Positions 1 to 6,539 of a stretch of DNA of 17,957 bases are shown piece after piece (positions within the stretch are counted from its first letter, which is position 1; the number at the start of each line of letters is the position of its first letter). Source of the DNA: Myxococcales bacterium (GTDB lineage: Bacteria; Myxococcota_A; UBA9160; SMWR01); the NCBI GenBank assembly GCA_022571825.1, contig JACZXC010000011.1, positions 1 to 17,957 on the forward strand, given 5' to 3'. The position numbers and the translations under genes were made by a program. Under the pieces are notes generated by a model. It worked only from the letters and a program-made list of their open reading frames with translations, was not told the DNA's origin and ran no database searches.

Positions 1-621
1 GAGATCAGCCACGCCCTCGACGGCGGCACCGGGGCCGAGGCGCTCGATCACATGCTCGCGCACCGCGAAGGCCGACGACTGCTGCGCGATCGGCCTTCCC
101 TTCTCGACCCGCTGAACGACCGGGAAGCCCTCGAAGGCATGCCCGACGGGAGTCTCGGTCGCGCCTACCTCGAGCACATCGACCGCTACGGCCTCGACCC
201 CGGAAAGCTCGTCGAGCTCGGCCGGAACGCTGGAGGCGACACCGAATCCGACGACCCCGACATCCGCTGGGCATCGCAGCGCGGCAGCCTCGCCCACGAC
301 TTGTGGCACGTGATCACGGGCTACGGCGCCGATCCCATCGGCGAAGCGACGCTGTTGCCGTTCAGCTGGGCGCAGACAGGCAGCCGCTCGAACCTCGTGC
401 TCACCGTCGGCGCCTCGGCCCGAGTGCTTCGCCAGATCGGATTCTCGTGGCTGCCCTATGTGTGGAAGGCGTGGCGCCGCGGTCGGTCGGCGGTGTGCCT
501 CGCCGCGCTGCCGTGGGAGAAGCTCCTGCCGCTCCCCCTCGAGGAAGTGCGCGCGATTGCCGGCGTCGAGCCGCCGGAAATCGCGCATCCGAGCGGAGTG
601 CTGCGCGGCGACGCGTACTGA
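1..621 (+). CDS. coq4: COQ4-family ubiquinone biosynthesis protein (5' partial)
   Basis: The frame is open from base 1 and ends in TGA at 619-621, so the true start is upstream of the window. An in-frame ATG at 52 is internal by comparison with the family. The visible 206 residues carry the COQ4 signature H-D-x-x-H-x11-E: His-Asp at 295-300, the second His at 307-309 and Glu at 343-345. COQ4 is a peripheral membrane protein of the ubiquinone pathway; the motif is its metal site, and recent work ties the family to oxidative decarboxylation at ring carbon C1. The C-terminal part, with a Trp-rich stretch and a Pro/Leu-rich segment ending in a short tail, agrees with bacterial COQ4 proteins. No other quinone gene is visible. 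The neighbour on the right is convergent, 47 bp away. The family call is secure; the exact substrate is inferred. Confidence 0.88.
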   Translation, partial: EISHALDGGTGAEALDHMLAHREGRRLLRDRPSLLDPLNDREALEGMPDGSLGRAYLEHIDRYGLDPGKLVELGRNAGGDTESDDPDIRWASQRGSLAHDLWHVITGYGADPIGEATLLPFSWAQTGSRSNLVLTVGASARVLRQIGFSWLPYVWKAWRRGRSAVCLAALPWEKLLPLPLEEVRAIAGVEPPEIAHPSGVLRGDAY

Positions 622-634
622 CGACCGCGTAGAT

Positions 635-649
635 CCGTGGAATCCGCGG
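635..649. other. short hairpin between convergent coq4 and PP2C genes
   Basis: CCGTGG (635-640) can pair with CCGCGG (644-649) across a 3-nt loop, with one G-U pair. An alternative pairing is ACCGCG (624-629) with CGCGGT (645-650). It sits in the 47-bp gap between two convergent stop codons, where a bidirectional terminator would be expected. There is no T-run on either strand, so it is only a weak candidate. Confidence 0.25.
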
Positions 650-668
650 TATCGGGTCGTCGCGTGGT

Positions 669-1535
669 TCAGGGGACGCGCGTGACCCAGACCGCGGCAC
701 TCGCCACGTTGTCGCCGCCGCCGTGTCGACGATGGGCCTCGAGGGCTTGGTCGACGGTCGACCGCGCGACCTCGAGAGAGCGAGCCTCGGGATCCAGGTG
801 CTGGGTCCGGTCGGCGATCTCCAGCAACGTCAGCGGTGGGGACTCGACTCCGATGCCGGCCTCGGTAAAGCCATCGCTGACGACGACGACGGCCCGGGTC
901 CCCGCCAGGCGCTCGGTTCCCACGACGAAGCTCCCGCGCAGAGCATCCTCGGGCGTTCCCGGCGTGCCGAGGAAGATCGTCACTTCCCGGGAGCCCGGAG
1001 CCAGCTCGACAGCGTCGGTCTCACCGACGCGGAAGACACTGCTGTCGGCGGCGGCGGCGTAGGCGAGCAGGTCCTGGTCCGGACGCAGGAGCGCCAGGGC
1101 CAGGGTCGTTCGCGCGTCGGGTGAGCCGCCGCGCGCCACGTGCTCGACGATGGCGGCGTGAGCGTCGACGAGGGCTTCGACCGCGAGGGAGGGCCAGTCC
1201 GCGCTCAGCGCGTCCGCCGTTTTCGCGGTCCATTCCGGCGCTCGCCGCGAGAGCACCCGATCGACGACGACTTCGGCCGCGTCGCGGCCCCAGTGCCCGT
1301 CGGCCACGACCAGCAGGGTGCCCCCTTCAGCCTCCGCGAATCCCACCGAGTCCTCGTTCGGATCGGCGGAGCCCCGGATCTTCTTCGCGCCGCCGATCGA
1401 CAGGACGATGGCGGCGGAGCCCTGGGCGAGGGCCGCGTGACCCCCCAGCAGGTTCTGCTCCCGTCCGTGCAGCCGGTGGGTGTACATCGCGGATTCCGCC
1501 CCCCAGGCGTTCGCGGCGCCAGTCATCGTGCGCAC
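669..1535 (-). CDS. PP2C-family serine/threonine protein phosphatase
   Basis: The 288-residue product has the PPM/PP2C metal-binding motifs in order: Asn-Glu-Asp-Ser at about 60-63, Asp-Gly-His-Trp-Gly at 79-83, an Arg-Thr-Thr strand at 142-144, Ser-Asp-Gly at 220-222 and Gly-Gly-Asp-Asn at 273-276. The acidic residues that hold the two Mn/Mg ions therefore look intact, and the protein should be an active soluble phosphatase of phospho-Ser/Thr. There is no membrane segment and no fused sensor or kinase domain. The first usable start is GTG at 1535; ATG at 1526 (residue 4) and ATG at 1487 (residue 17) are alternatives, and none has a clear ribosome site. It is divergent from the PPIase operon, sharing a ~145-bp spacer, and convergent with coq4. 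No partner kinase is seen in the window, so its target is unknown. Confidence 0.85.
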   Translation of the reverse strand: MRTMTGAANAWGAESAMYTHRLHGREQNLLGGHAALAQGSAAIVLSIGGAKKIRGSADPNEDSVGFAEAEGGTLLVVADGHWGRDAAEVVVDRVLSRRAPEWTAKTADALSADWPSLAVEALVDAHAAIVEHVARGGSPDARTTLALALLRPDQDLLAYAAAADSSVFRVGETDAVELAPGSREVTIFLGTPGTPEDALRGSFVVGTERLAGTRAVVVVSDGFTEAGIGVESPPLTLLEIADRTQHLDPEARSLEVARSTVDQALEAHRRHGGGDNVASAAVWVTRVP

Positions 1536-1573
1536 GTCTCGGACACGAATCCGGGAAACGTAGTATACCGACG

Positions 1574-1597
1574 CTCCTCAAGAGGAGACCGGAGGAG
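1574..1597 (+). promoter_or_regulatory. inverted repeat able to mask the leader-ORF ribosome site
   Basis: CTCCTC (1574-1579) is followed by two copies of GAGGAG, at 1582-1587 and 1592-1597. The first pair forms a 6-2-6 palindrome in DNA. In RNA the loop would be too tight, but CTCCTC can pair with the second copy across a 12-nt loop. That second copy is the Shine-Dalgarno of the ORF starting at 1601, so the fold would hide it. A possible -10-like sequence (TAGTAT, 1561-1566) lies just upstream. The pairing is visible; a regulatory role is inference. Confidence 0.35.
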
Positions 1598-1600
1598 TCG

Positions 1601-1684
1601 ATGGCTTCACCGACAACTCGCGCGCTGGGTCGAGTGGTTGGGACGTCCGACACTCGCGAGGAGCGCTTGCGGGAGGCCGGGTGA
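1601..1684 (+). CDS. 27-codon leader ORF upstream of the PPIase
   Basis: ATG at 1601 is preceded by GGAGGAG (1591-1597), the strongest ribosome site in this part of the window. The frame runs 27 codons to TGA at 1682-1684. The peptide begins MASPTTRALGR, is rich in Arg, Thr and Glu, and has no hydrophobic segment. Its stop overlaps the GTG start of the next gene as GTGA (1681-1684), the same arrangement used at other operon junctions here, so its translation could feed ribosomes into the PPIase gene. It resembles no family I know. It could be a true small protein, a leader that only serves coupling, or the remains of an N-terminal extension in another frame. Confidence 0.4.
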   Translation: MASPTTRALGRVVGTSDTREERLREAG

Positions 1685-2577
1685 CCGCGGCGGATCCCGA
1701 CCGGATGGCCCGGAGGCTGCTGGCGATCGGAGCGGGACTCGGCATCGCGCTGGCAGCGGTCGGCATCGTGGGTTCCGGCGAACCGCCCGCCGCGGTGCCC
1801 GCGGGAGCCGTCGCCATCGTGAACGGGCAGCCAGTGTCCCGGGAGATCTTCGCGCGTCTGGTGGCGGCGGTGGCCGAGGAGCGCAAGAGCGTGACCCTCG
1901 ACGCGCAGACCCGGAGCCGGTTGCTCGAGCGAATGCTGGACGAGGAGCTGCTGCTGCAGCGGGGAGTGGAGCTCGAGCTGCACCGTTTCGAGCCCACGGC
2001 TCGGCGCGCCATCGTGGCCGCGCTGATCGCGTCGGTGGCGGCCGATGCCGAGGCCGTCGAGCCCGACCCGGAACAGCTGCGCGACTTCTACGCGGAGAAT
2101 CAGGAGCTGTTCACGCGTTCCGACCGGATCTCCCTTGATGCGGCCTTCGTGAGCACCGAGGTGCGCCCCGACGCGGAGGCCCATCGCATGGCCGAGGAGA
2201 TCGCGCGTCGGCTCAGGATCGGGGATCTCTTCGACGAGGTTCACGCGGCCCTCGCCGACTCGCCGGTGGCGAGGCTTCCCAGCGGGCCCCTCTCGATCGA
2301 GACCGTGCGGCAGTACCTCGGGCCGACCGTGGCCCAGGTCGCCAGCCGCCTCGCGGTGGGAGAGGTCAGCGAGCCCACCCGCGCGAGCCCCGGCTACTTC
2401 GTCCTGCGCCTTCGGGAACGCGATTCAGGCGAGGTCGCAAAATTCGACCAGATCCTCGGGCGAGTTCGTGCCGAATACCTGCGGCGTCGGGGTGAGGAGG
2501 GTCTCCGGGACTATCTGGCCGGATTGCGCGAGGCGGCGGAGATCCAGATTCTGGATGCCGATCGGACTCCCGAGTGA
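1681..2577 (+). CDS. membrane-anchored SurA/parvulin-like peptidylprolyl isomerase
   Basis: The 298-residue protein has a hydrophobic segment at about 11-32 that should act as an uncleaved signal anchor, placing the rest in the periplasm. Residues ~43-120 look like the SurA_N/SurA_N_3 chaperone module: VAIVNGQPVSREIF, then helices with the LLERMLDEELLLQRG pattern. Residues ~128-260 follow the parvulin layout, ending in the Gly-Glu-Val-Ser-x-Pro and Gly-Tyr-Phe-Val-Leu-Arg elements. The usual His-Ile-Leu strand at the start of the parvulin domain is not recognisable, so isomerase activity is doubtful and a chaperone role is more likely. Start is GTG 1681, with GGGAGG at 1671-1676 and overlap with the leader ORF; Met9 (1705) is an alternative. 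Its stop overlaps the HupE-like gene as GTGA. The pairing suggests it helps fold or insert that neighbour or its partners. Confidence 0.8.
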   Translation: MTAADPDRMARRLLAIGAGLGIALAAVGIVGSGEPPAAVPAGAVAIVNGQPVSREIFARLVAAVAEERKSVTLDAQTRSRLLERMLDEELLLQRGVELELHRFEPTARRAIVAALIASVAADAEAVEPDPEQLRDFYAENQELFTRSDRISLDAAFVSTEVRPDAEAHRMAEEIARRLRIGDLFDEVHAALADSPVARLPSGPLSIETVRQYLGPTVAQVASRLAVGEVSEPTRASPGYFVLRLRERDSGEVAKFDQILGRVRAEYLRRRGEEGLRDYLAGLREAAEIQILDADRTPE

Positions 2578-3833
2578 AGCTTCGGCACCTCTGGATGGCG
2601 GCCGGAGTGTGTGGGCTCGCGGTCGCCGGGTCGGTGGAGGACTCCGGAGCCCACGGCCGATCGACCTCCAGCTCCGTGTGGCGGATCCAGCCCGGGCTGC
2701 ATCCGGAAGCGCAGGTCCGGGTGCGTGTTCTGGTGAGCGACCTGCAACGCGCCGTGGTCGAGACCCAGGGGCTCACCGCGGACGAGATCCGGAACCGACC
2801 GGTCGCCTCCGCAGCGGTGAACGACTATCTCACCGAACACGTCGCCCTGTTCGGCGGCGGCTCACGCTGTGCAGTCCGCGGACCGGTGACCTCGGTGCCT
2901 TCGGTGGATCCTTCCCATCTGGCGCGTCGCTGGAGGGTCCGGTGCGCCGCAGCGGGCCCGCTGGTTCTGAACATCGACCCCTTCATCGAAGCGGTTCCGA
3001 GCCACTTTCACCTGGCCCGGGCGGTGATCGCGGACGGCGTCGTGATCGAGCGCATCTTCGCCCTCGACAAGTCGAGCTTCGTTCTCCCGAAGTGCGGGGA
3101 GGACGGCAGCACGGGCGGCGCGAGCTTTCGCGAGTACGTCGGCCTGGGCATCGAGCACATCGCCACCGGCGTGGACCACCTGCTGTTCTTGCTCGCGCTG
3201 CTCCTGATCGGGGTCTCGCTGCGGGAGGTGGCGACGATCGTGACCGGCTTCACGGTCGCCCACAGCGTGACCCTCACGCTGGGTGTGCTGGGGTGGGTCG
3301 AGCCTCGATCCGCGGCCATCGAGGCGCTGATCGGCTTCTCCATCGCCATCGTCGCGATCGAGAACTTCGCGCTGACCGTGGGATCGACCACCCGTCGCCG
3401 GATCCTCACCGGCACGGGAGCGGGGCTCGCTGGGGTCACCCTGGCTGCCGCCGCCGGCGCCGTCGCAGTGCCGGTTCTGGCCCTCGTGGGGTTGGGCCTG
3501 TTCGTGCTCTGCTACCTGGGTCTCGTGCAGCGGGTCGATCGGCCGGCACGGCTGCGTTGGTTCGTCGCCTTCGTGTTCGGGCTGATCCACGGCTTCGGAT
3601 TCGCTGGCCTGCTGACCGAGATCGGATTTCCGCCGGGACACATGGCCCCCGCACTGCTGGGTTTCAACCTGGGAGTCGAAGTGGGCCAGCTGGTCCTGGT
3701 CGCGCTGGTCTGGCCTGTCCTACGCGTGTTGCAGCGGCTCGGCTCGGCCCGGTATCGCCGGCTGGTGCACCTGGGCTCCACCCCGATCCTGGCCGCGGGT
3801 GTCTACTGGTTCCTCAGCCGTTCTCTGGGCTAG
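2574..3833 (+). CDS. HupE/UreJ-family membrane protein
   Basis: The 419-residue protein has an N-terminal signal sequence (about 1-27), an extracytoplasmic domain (about 28-185) and a C-terminal membrane domain with about six or seven helices. The membrane domain has the HupE/UreJ_2 signatures: Gly-x-Glu-His-Ile-x-x-Gly-x-Asp-His-Leu-Leu-Phe (His195, Asp201, His202), Phe-Thr-x-Ala-His-Ser-x-Thr-Leu (His230), Gly-Leu-Ile-His-Gly-Phe-Gly-Phe-Ala (His339) and Gly-Phe-Asn-Leu-Gly-Val-Glu-x-Gly-Gln (Glu369). The conserved in-membrane His, Asp and Glu residues are those expected to bind or carry a metal such as Ni or Co. No hydrogenase or urease gene is present, so the substrate is open. GTG 2574 overlaps the previous stop by 4 nt and has no clear ribosome site, so translation is probably coupled. 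As far as I recall, a PPIase next to this family is a recurrent pairing in environmental genomes. Confidence 0.85.
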   Translation: MKLRHLWMAAGVCGLAVAGSVEDSGAHGRSTSSSVWRIQPGLHPEAQVRVRVLVSDLQRAVVETQGLTADEIRNRPVASAAVNDYLTEHVALFGGGSRCAVRGPVTSVPSVDPSHLARRWRVRCAAAGPLVLNIDPFIEAVPSHFHLARAVIADGVVIERIFALDKSSFVLPKCGEDGSTGGASFREYVGLGIEHIATGVDHLLFLLALLLIGVSLREVATIVTGFTVAHSVTLTLGVLGWVEPRSAAIEALIGFSIAIVAIENFALTVGSTTRRRILTGTGAGLAGVTLAAAAGAVAVPVLALVGLGLFVLCYLGLVQRVDRPARLRWFVAFVFGLIHGFGFAGLLTEIGFPPGHMAPALLGFNLGVEVGQLVLVALVWPVLRVLQRLGSARYRRLVHLGSTPILAAGVYWFLSRSLG

Positions 3834-4744
3834 GGGCGTCCCAGCCCGGACACCGCAGCGTCGGCCAGCGCCGCTTTCGATGTGGCGCGGATGACCTCCT
3901 CCGGCGGCTCGCGGATGTCCCAGATCAGGCCCACCGCGGCCAGGCCGCGCAGAACGTAGTAGGTGACGTCGATCTCCCACCAGAAGAAGCCCTGCCGGCA
4001 CGAGTTGGAAAAGTGGTGATGGTTGTTGTGCCAGCCCTCTCCGAAGGTGAGCAGGCCCAGCAGGGCGTTATTTCGGCTGGTGTCGTCGGTGTCGTACCGG
4101 CGCGTTCCCCAGACGTGGCTCAGTGAATTGATGGAATAGGTGATGTGCCACAGCGCCACCGTCGAGATGGCAAAGCCCCAGAGGAGTCCGGAGAGGCCGC
4201 CCACCGCGAAGCAGAGCACCGCGAGGGCCGCGGGGGGGACGATGTGCCAGCGGTTCAGCCACAACAGCTCCGGGTACTGGGCGAAGTCGCGGATCTGGTT
4301 GATCGGGGTGGCGTCCCAGCGGGGGTCGAAGATCCAGCCCTGATGCGCGTAGTAGAAGCCGTCCTTGGGTGTGTGGACGTCCTTCCCCGGCTGGTCCGAG
4401 AAGCGATGATGATTGCGGTGGTTTCCGCTCCACCAGAGCGGCCCCTTCTGGACCGCCATGCTTCCCACCAAGGCCAGGGCGAACTGAAAGGCCCGGCTCG
4501 TCTTGTAGGCCCGGTGAGAGAAATAGCGGTGATAGCCACCGGTGATTCCGAGCAACCGCACCGAGAGCGTGACTGCCAGCAGTGTCAGGTCCCCGGTCGA
4601 AACTCCGACCCAGAGGGCCAGCAGGCAGGACGCGTGAATGCCCCAATAGATCGTGCGCGGAAGCCACCGATGGCTGGCCCACCAACCCTCGGTCCGGGGT
4701 CGGATCCCGGTCGTTTGCACGGCTCCGCCGGCGGTCATCTGCAT
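3830..4744 (-). CDS. membrane acyl-CoA/acyl-lipid delta-9-type fatty acid desaturase
   Basis: The 304-residue product has the di-iron histidine boxes of the stearoyl-CoA desaturase/OLE1 group: HRYFSH (72-77), HRNHH (109-113) and HNNHHH (239-244). It also has the extra ligands seen in that group, His134 (His-Gln-Gly-Trp) and His210 (Asn-Ser-Leu-Ser-His). Hydrophobic stretches at about 33-68, 88-100, 168-197 and 260-275 match the four-helix layout. The reaction is insertion of a cis double bond into a long acyl chain at the inner membrane, using O2 and an electron donor not encoded here. Start is ATG 4744, with AAGGAG eight bases before it; the second Met (residue 3) is less well placed. A consensus-like TTGACA on the minus strand (4817-4822) is a possible -35 but lacks a good -10 partner. 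The frame stays open to 5332 upstream, but that part is antisense to the PhyH gene and not conserved. Confidence 0.9.
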   Translation of the reverse strand: MQMTAGGAVQTTGIRPRTEGWWASHRWLPRTIYWGIHASCLLALWVGVSTGDLTLLAVTLSVRLLGITGGYHRYFSHRAYKTSRAFQFALALVGSMAVQKGPLWWSGNHRNHHRFSDQPGKDVHTPKDGFYYAHQGWIFDPRWDATPINQIRDFAQYPELLWLNRWHIVPPAALAVLCFAVGGLSGLLWGFAISTVALWHITYSINSLSHVWGTRRYDTDDTSRNNALLGLLTFGEGWHNNHHHFSNSCRQGFFWWEIDVTYYVLRGLAAVGLIWDIREPPEEVIRATSKAALADAAVSGLGRP

Positions 4745-4879
4745 CGAGAACTCCTTGGCGTTCTGCGTGGAGATGGGGACCCTAGTCTTGGTTTCGGCTC
4801 GATGCTTCGGATGGCGTGTCAAACTTGCGTAAAAGCTCCGGAGATCGGACACTGGGCGGCTCGCCGAAACGGGGTGCAA

Positions 4880-5668
4880 ATGAAACCCGGTGCCTGGAAT
4901 CTGACCGCCGAAGAGCGGCGTGCCTATGCGGAGGACGGATTCTTCGTGCGCCAAAGGGTCTTTGGCGCCGACGAAATCCTCGCGCTGGGGGCGGCCGCCG
5001 AGCGGGCCGTGGCCCAGGCGAGTGCGGCGGTCTCGGATCGCGGCGCCTATGAGATCGACGGAAACCGCTACTGCGAGGCCCTGGGAACCACGGTCCAGTT
5101 CGAACACTCCAACCCGTCTCAGACGATTCGGGTGCTGGAGCCGTTTCACCATTTCGACCCCCGCTTCGACCGCCTGATCGATGACCCGCGCCTGGTGGAG
5201 CCGATGCGCGGCCTGGTGGGTTCCCCGCGGATCGCGCTCTTCACCGACAAGCTGAACCTGAAGCGGCCCCGAGAGGGCTCTCGCTTTCGCTGGCACCAGG
5301 ACTCCCCGTACTGGAATCACTGCTGCCGCCATGTCGATCGGCTACCCAACGCGATGCTGGCCCTGGATGACGCATCCGAAGAAAACGGGTGCCTCCGCGT
5401 CATACGCGGGAGTCACCGGCGCGGTCTGTTGCCGGGACTGGAGGGTGAGGGCCGGCTCGGCCCGCTGTTCACGGATCCGCGCTACTTTGATCTGTCGCAG
5501 CAGGTCCCAGCGGAGATGCCCGCCGGAACGCTCCTTTTCTTCAGCCCACACATGGTTCATGGATCCGAGCCGAATGACTCGGATGCGCCGCGTCGAGCGC
5601 TGCTCCTTACCTACCAGCCCGGCGGACACCGCATGTTCAAGATCGACGCGAAGCGCGAAGCGGGCTAG
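4880..5668 (+). CDS. phytanoyl-CoA dioxygenase (PhyH) family Fe(II)/2-oxoglutarate oxygenase
   Basis: The 262-residue soluble protein shows the double-stranded beta-helix metal triad of PhyH enzymes: His139-x-Asp141 in WHQDSPYW and His227 in HMVHGSEPNDS. Arg238/Arg239, about 12 residues later, is placed to hold the 2-oxoglutarate carboxylate. The N-terminal LTAEERRAYAEDGFFV is the usual PhyH opening. It should couple O2 and 2-oxoglutarate to hydroxylation of an organic substrate; PhyH substrates range from phytanoyl-CoA to small metabolites and the substrate here cannot be read. ATG 4880 was chosen because the family N-terminus starts there; in-frame ATG 4802 would add 26 unlikely residues. 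The ribosome site is weak (GGGGTG, 4871-4876). It is divergent from the desaturase with ~135 bp between them, so the two may share control, and convergent with thrH. Confidence 0.88.
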   Translation: MKPGAWNLTAEERRAYAEDGFFVRQRVFGADEILALGAAAERAVAQASAAVSDRGAYEIDGNRYCEALGTTVQFEHSNPSQTIRVLEPFHHFDPRFDRLIDDPRLVEPMRGLVGSPRIALFTDKLNLKRPREGSRFRWHQDSPYWNHCCRHVDRLPNAMLALDDASEENGCLRVIRGSHRRGLLPGLEGEGRLGPLFTDPRYFDLSQQVPAEMPAGTLLFFSPHMVHGSEPNDSDAPRRALLLTYQPGGHRMFKIDAKREAG

Positions 5669-5688
5669 AAGGCCGACTCTTTTGGCTC

Positions 5689-5719
5689 GCGCGGCCTACG
5701 GCCTTGCGGGCCGCCGCGC
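5689..5719. terminator. GC-rich hairpin between convergent PhyH and thrH genes
   Basis: GCGCGGC (5689-5695) pairs with GCCGCGC (5713-5719). Inside it GGCC (5700-5703) pairs with GGCC (5709-5712) over loop TTGCG, leaving a 4-nt bulge on the left arm. It sits in the 103-bp gap between two convergent genes, where a shared terminator would be useful. No T-run follows on either strand, so it may instead be a REP-like element or a barrier to RNA decay. Confidence 0.35.
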
Positions 5720-5771
5720 AGCGGTCTCAGCCACAGCGTTCAGCGAGGGTGGAAATCGGCCTCTGATTGGC

Positions 5772-6380
5772 TCATCGGCAGCGGTCCCGCGCTTCGAGGA
5801 ATGCGGCCTGTAGCTCGTCGTAGCTGCGGGTCACGGGAAACTGGGGGAACTCCTCGATCACCTTGTCGGGCGGCCGGAAGAGGATTCCGGCATCGGCTTC
5901 GGCGAGCATGCTGATGTCGTTGTAGGAGTCGCCCGCCGCGACGATCCGGAAGTTCAACTCGCGGAAGGCGCGCACCGCCCGCCGCTTCTGATCCCTCAGC
6001 CGAATGCGGATGTCGACGATTCGCCCCGCGTCATCCACGTCGAGGTCGTGGCAGAGAAGCATCGGAAAGCCGAGCTGTCGCATGAGGGGCTCGGCGAACG
6101 GATAGAACGTGTCCGAGAGGATCAGGACCTGGAAGTGTTCGCGCAGCCAGTCGAGGAAAGACCGAGCGCCGGGAAGCGGCTCCATGGAGGCGATCACGGC
6201 CTGGAGGTCCGGAAGCCCCAATCCACGGGTGGCGAGCACTTCGAGCCGCTGTTTCATCAGCACGTCGTAATCGGGCTGGTCGCGTGTGGTGCGGCGCAGC
6301 TCATCGATGCCGGTCTGCTCGGCAACTTCAATCCAGATCTCGGGGGTGAGCACCCCCTCGAGGTCGAGCGCGGCGAGCAT
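5772..6380 (-). CDS. thrH: ThrH: phosphoserine phosphatase / homoserine phosphotransferase
   Basis: The 202-residue HAD-superfamily enzyme is highly similar along its length to Pseudomonas ThrH as I remember it, for example in EIWIEVAEQTGIDELRRTTR, PDYDVLMKQRL, LSDTFYPFAEPLMRQLGFP and AAGDSYNDISML. Motif I is Asp6-Leu-Glu8-Gly-Val, with Glu rather than Asp as the second acid, typical of ThrH. Motif II is Ser89-Asp-Thr, motif III Lys132, and motif IV Gly-Asp-Ser-Tyr-Asn-Asp at 150-155. ThrH removes phosphate from phosphoserine (serine synthesis) and can pass it to homoserine (threonine route). ATG 6380 gives the family N-terminus; GTG 6383 just before it is equally possible, with GGGAGA 11-14 nt upstream. 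It stands alone, divergent from the RND operon across ~160 bp, with no other amino-acid gene nearby. Confidence 0.92.
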   Translation of the reverse strand: MLAALDLEGVLTPEIWIEVAEQTGIDELRRTTRDQPDYDVLMKQRLEVLATRGLGLPDLQAVIASMEPLPGARSFLDWLREHFQVLILSDTFYPFAEPLMRQLGFPMLLCHDLDVDDAGRIVDIRIRLRDQKRRAVRAFRELNFRIVAAGDSYNDISMLAEADAGILFRPPDKVIEEFPQFPVTRSYDELQAAFLEARDRCR

Positions 6381-6539
6381 CACGGGTGCGCTGGTCTCCC
6401 CGAATCGGAACCGCTGGAGAGGCGGGTCCTTCCAATTCGCTGGCGTTCTATCACATTCGGCGGTTTCTGGCGGCAACGCAGCCGCCGCCGGCCGGGGAGC
6501 CGCTACCTGGAGGAACGACGGTTCGATAGGATCGGTCGG

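Noticed and set aside
2468..4126. 552-codon plus-strand frame across the HupE-like gene
   Set aside because: It is a high-GC shadow: Arg/Gly/Pro-rich translation, no domain, and it overlaps two secure genes.
4794..4822. Sigma-70 promoter for the desaturase using TTGACA
   Set aside because: The -35 match is perfect but no acceptable -10 is found 16-18 bases downstream.
4145..4879. N-terminal extension of the PhyH protein
   Set aside because: This part is antisense to the desaturase histidine-box region, and the PhyH domain begins at 4880.
4745..5332. N-terminal extension of the desaturase over the PhyH gene
   Set aside because: The frame is open but antisense to a well-supported gene, shows no family similarity, and the desaturase has a good ATG with AAGGAG at 4744.
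5689..5719. Classical Rho-independent terminator
   Set aside because: The hairpin is strong but no run of T follows on either strand, so it is listed only as a candidate.
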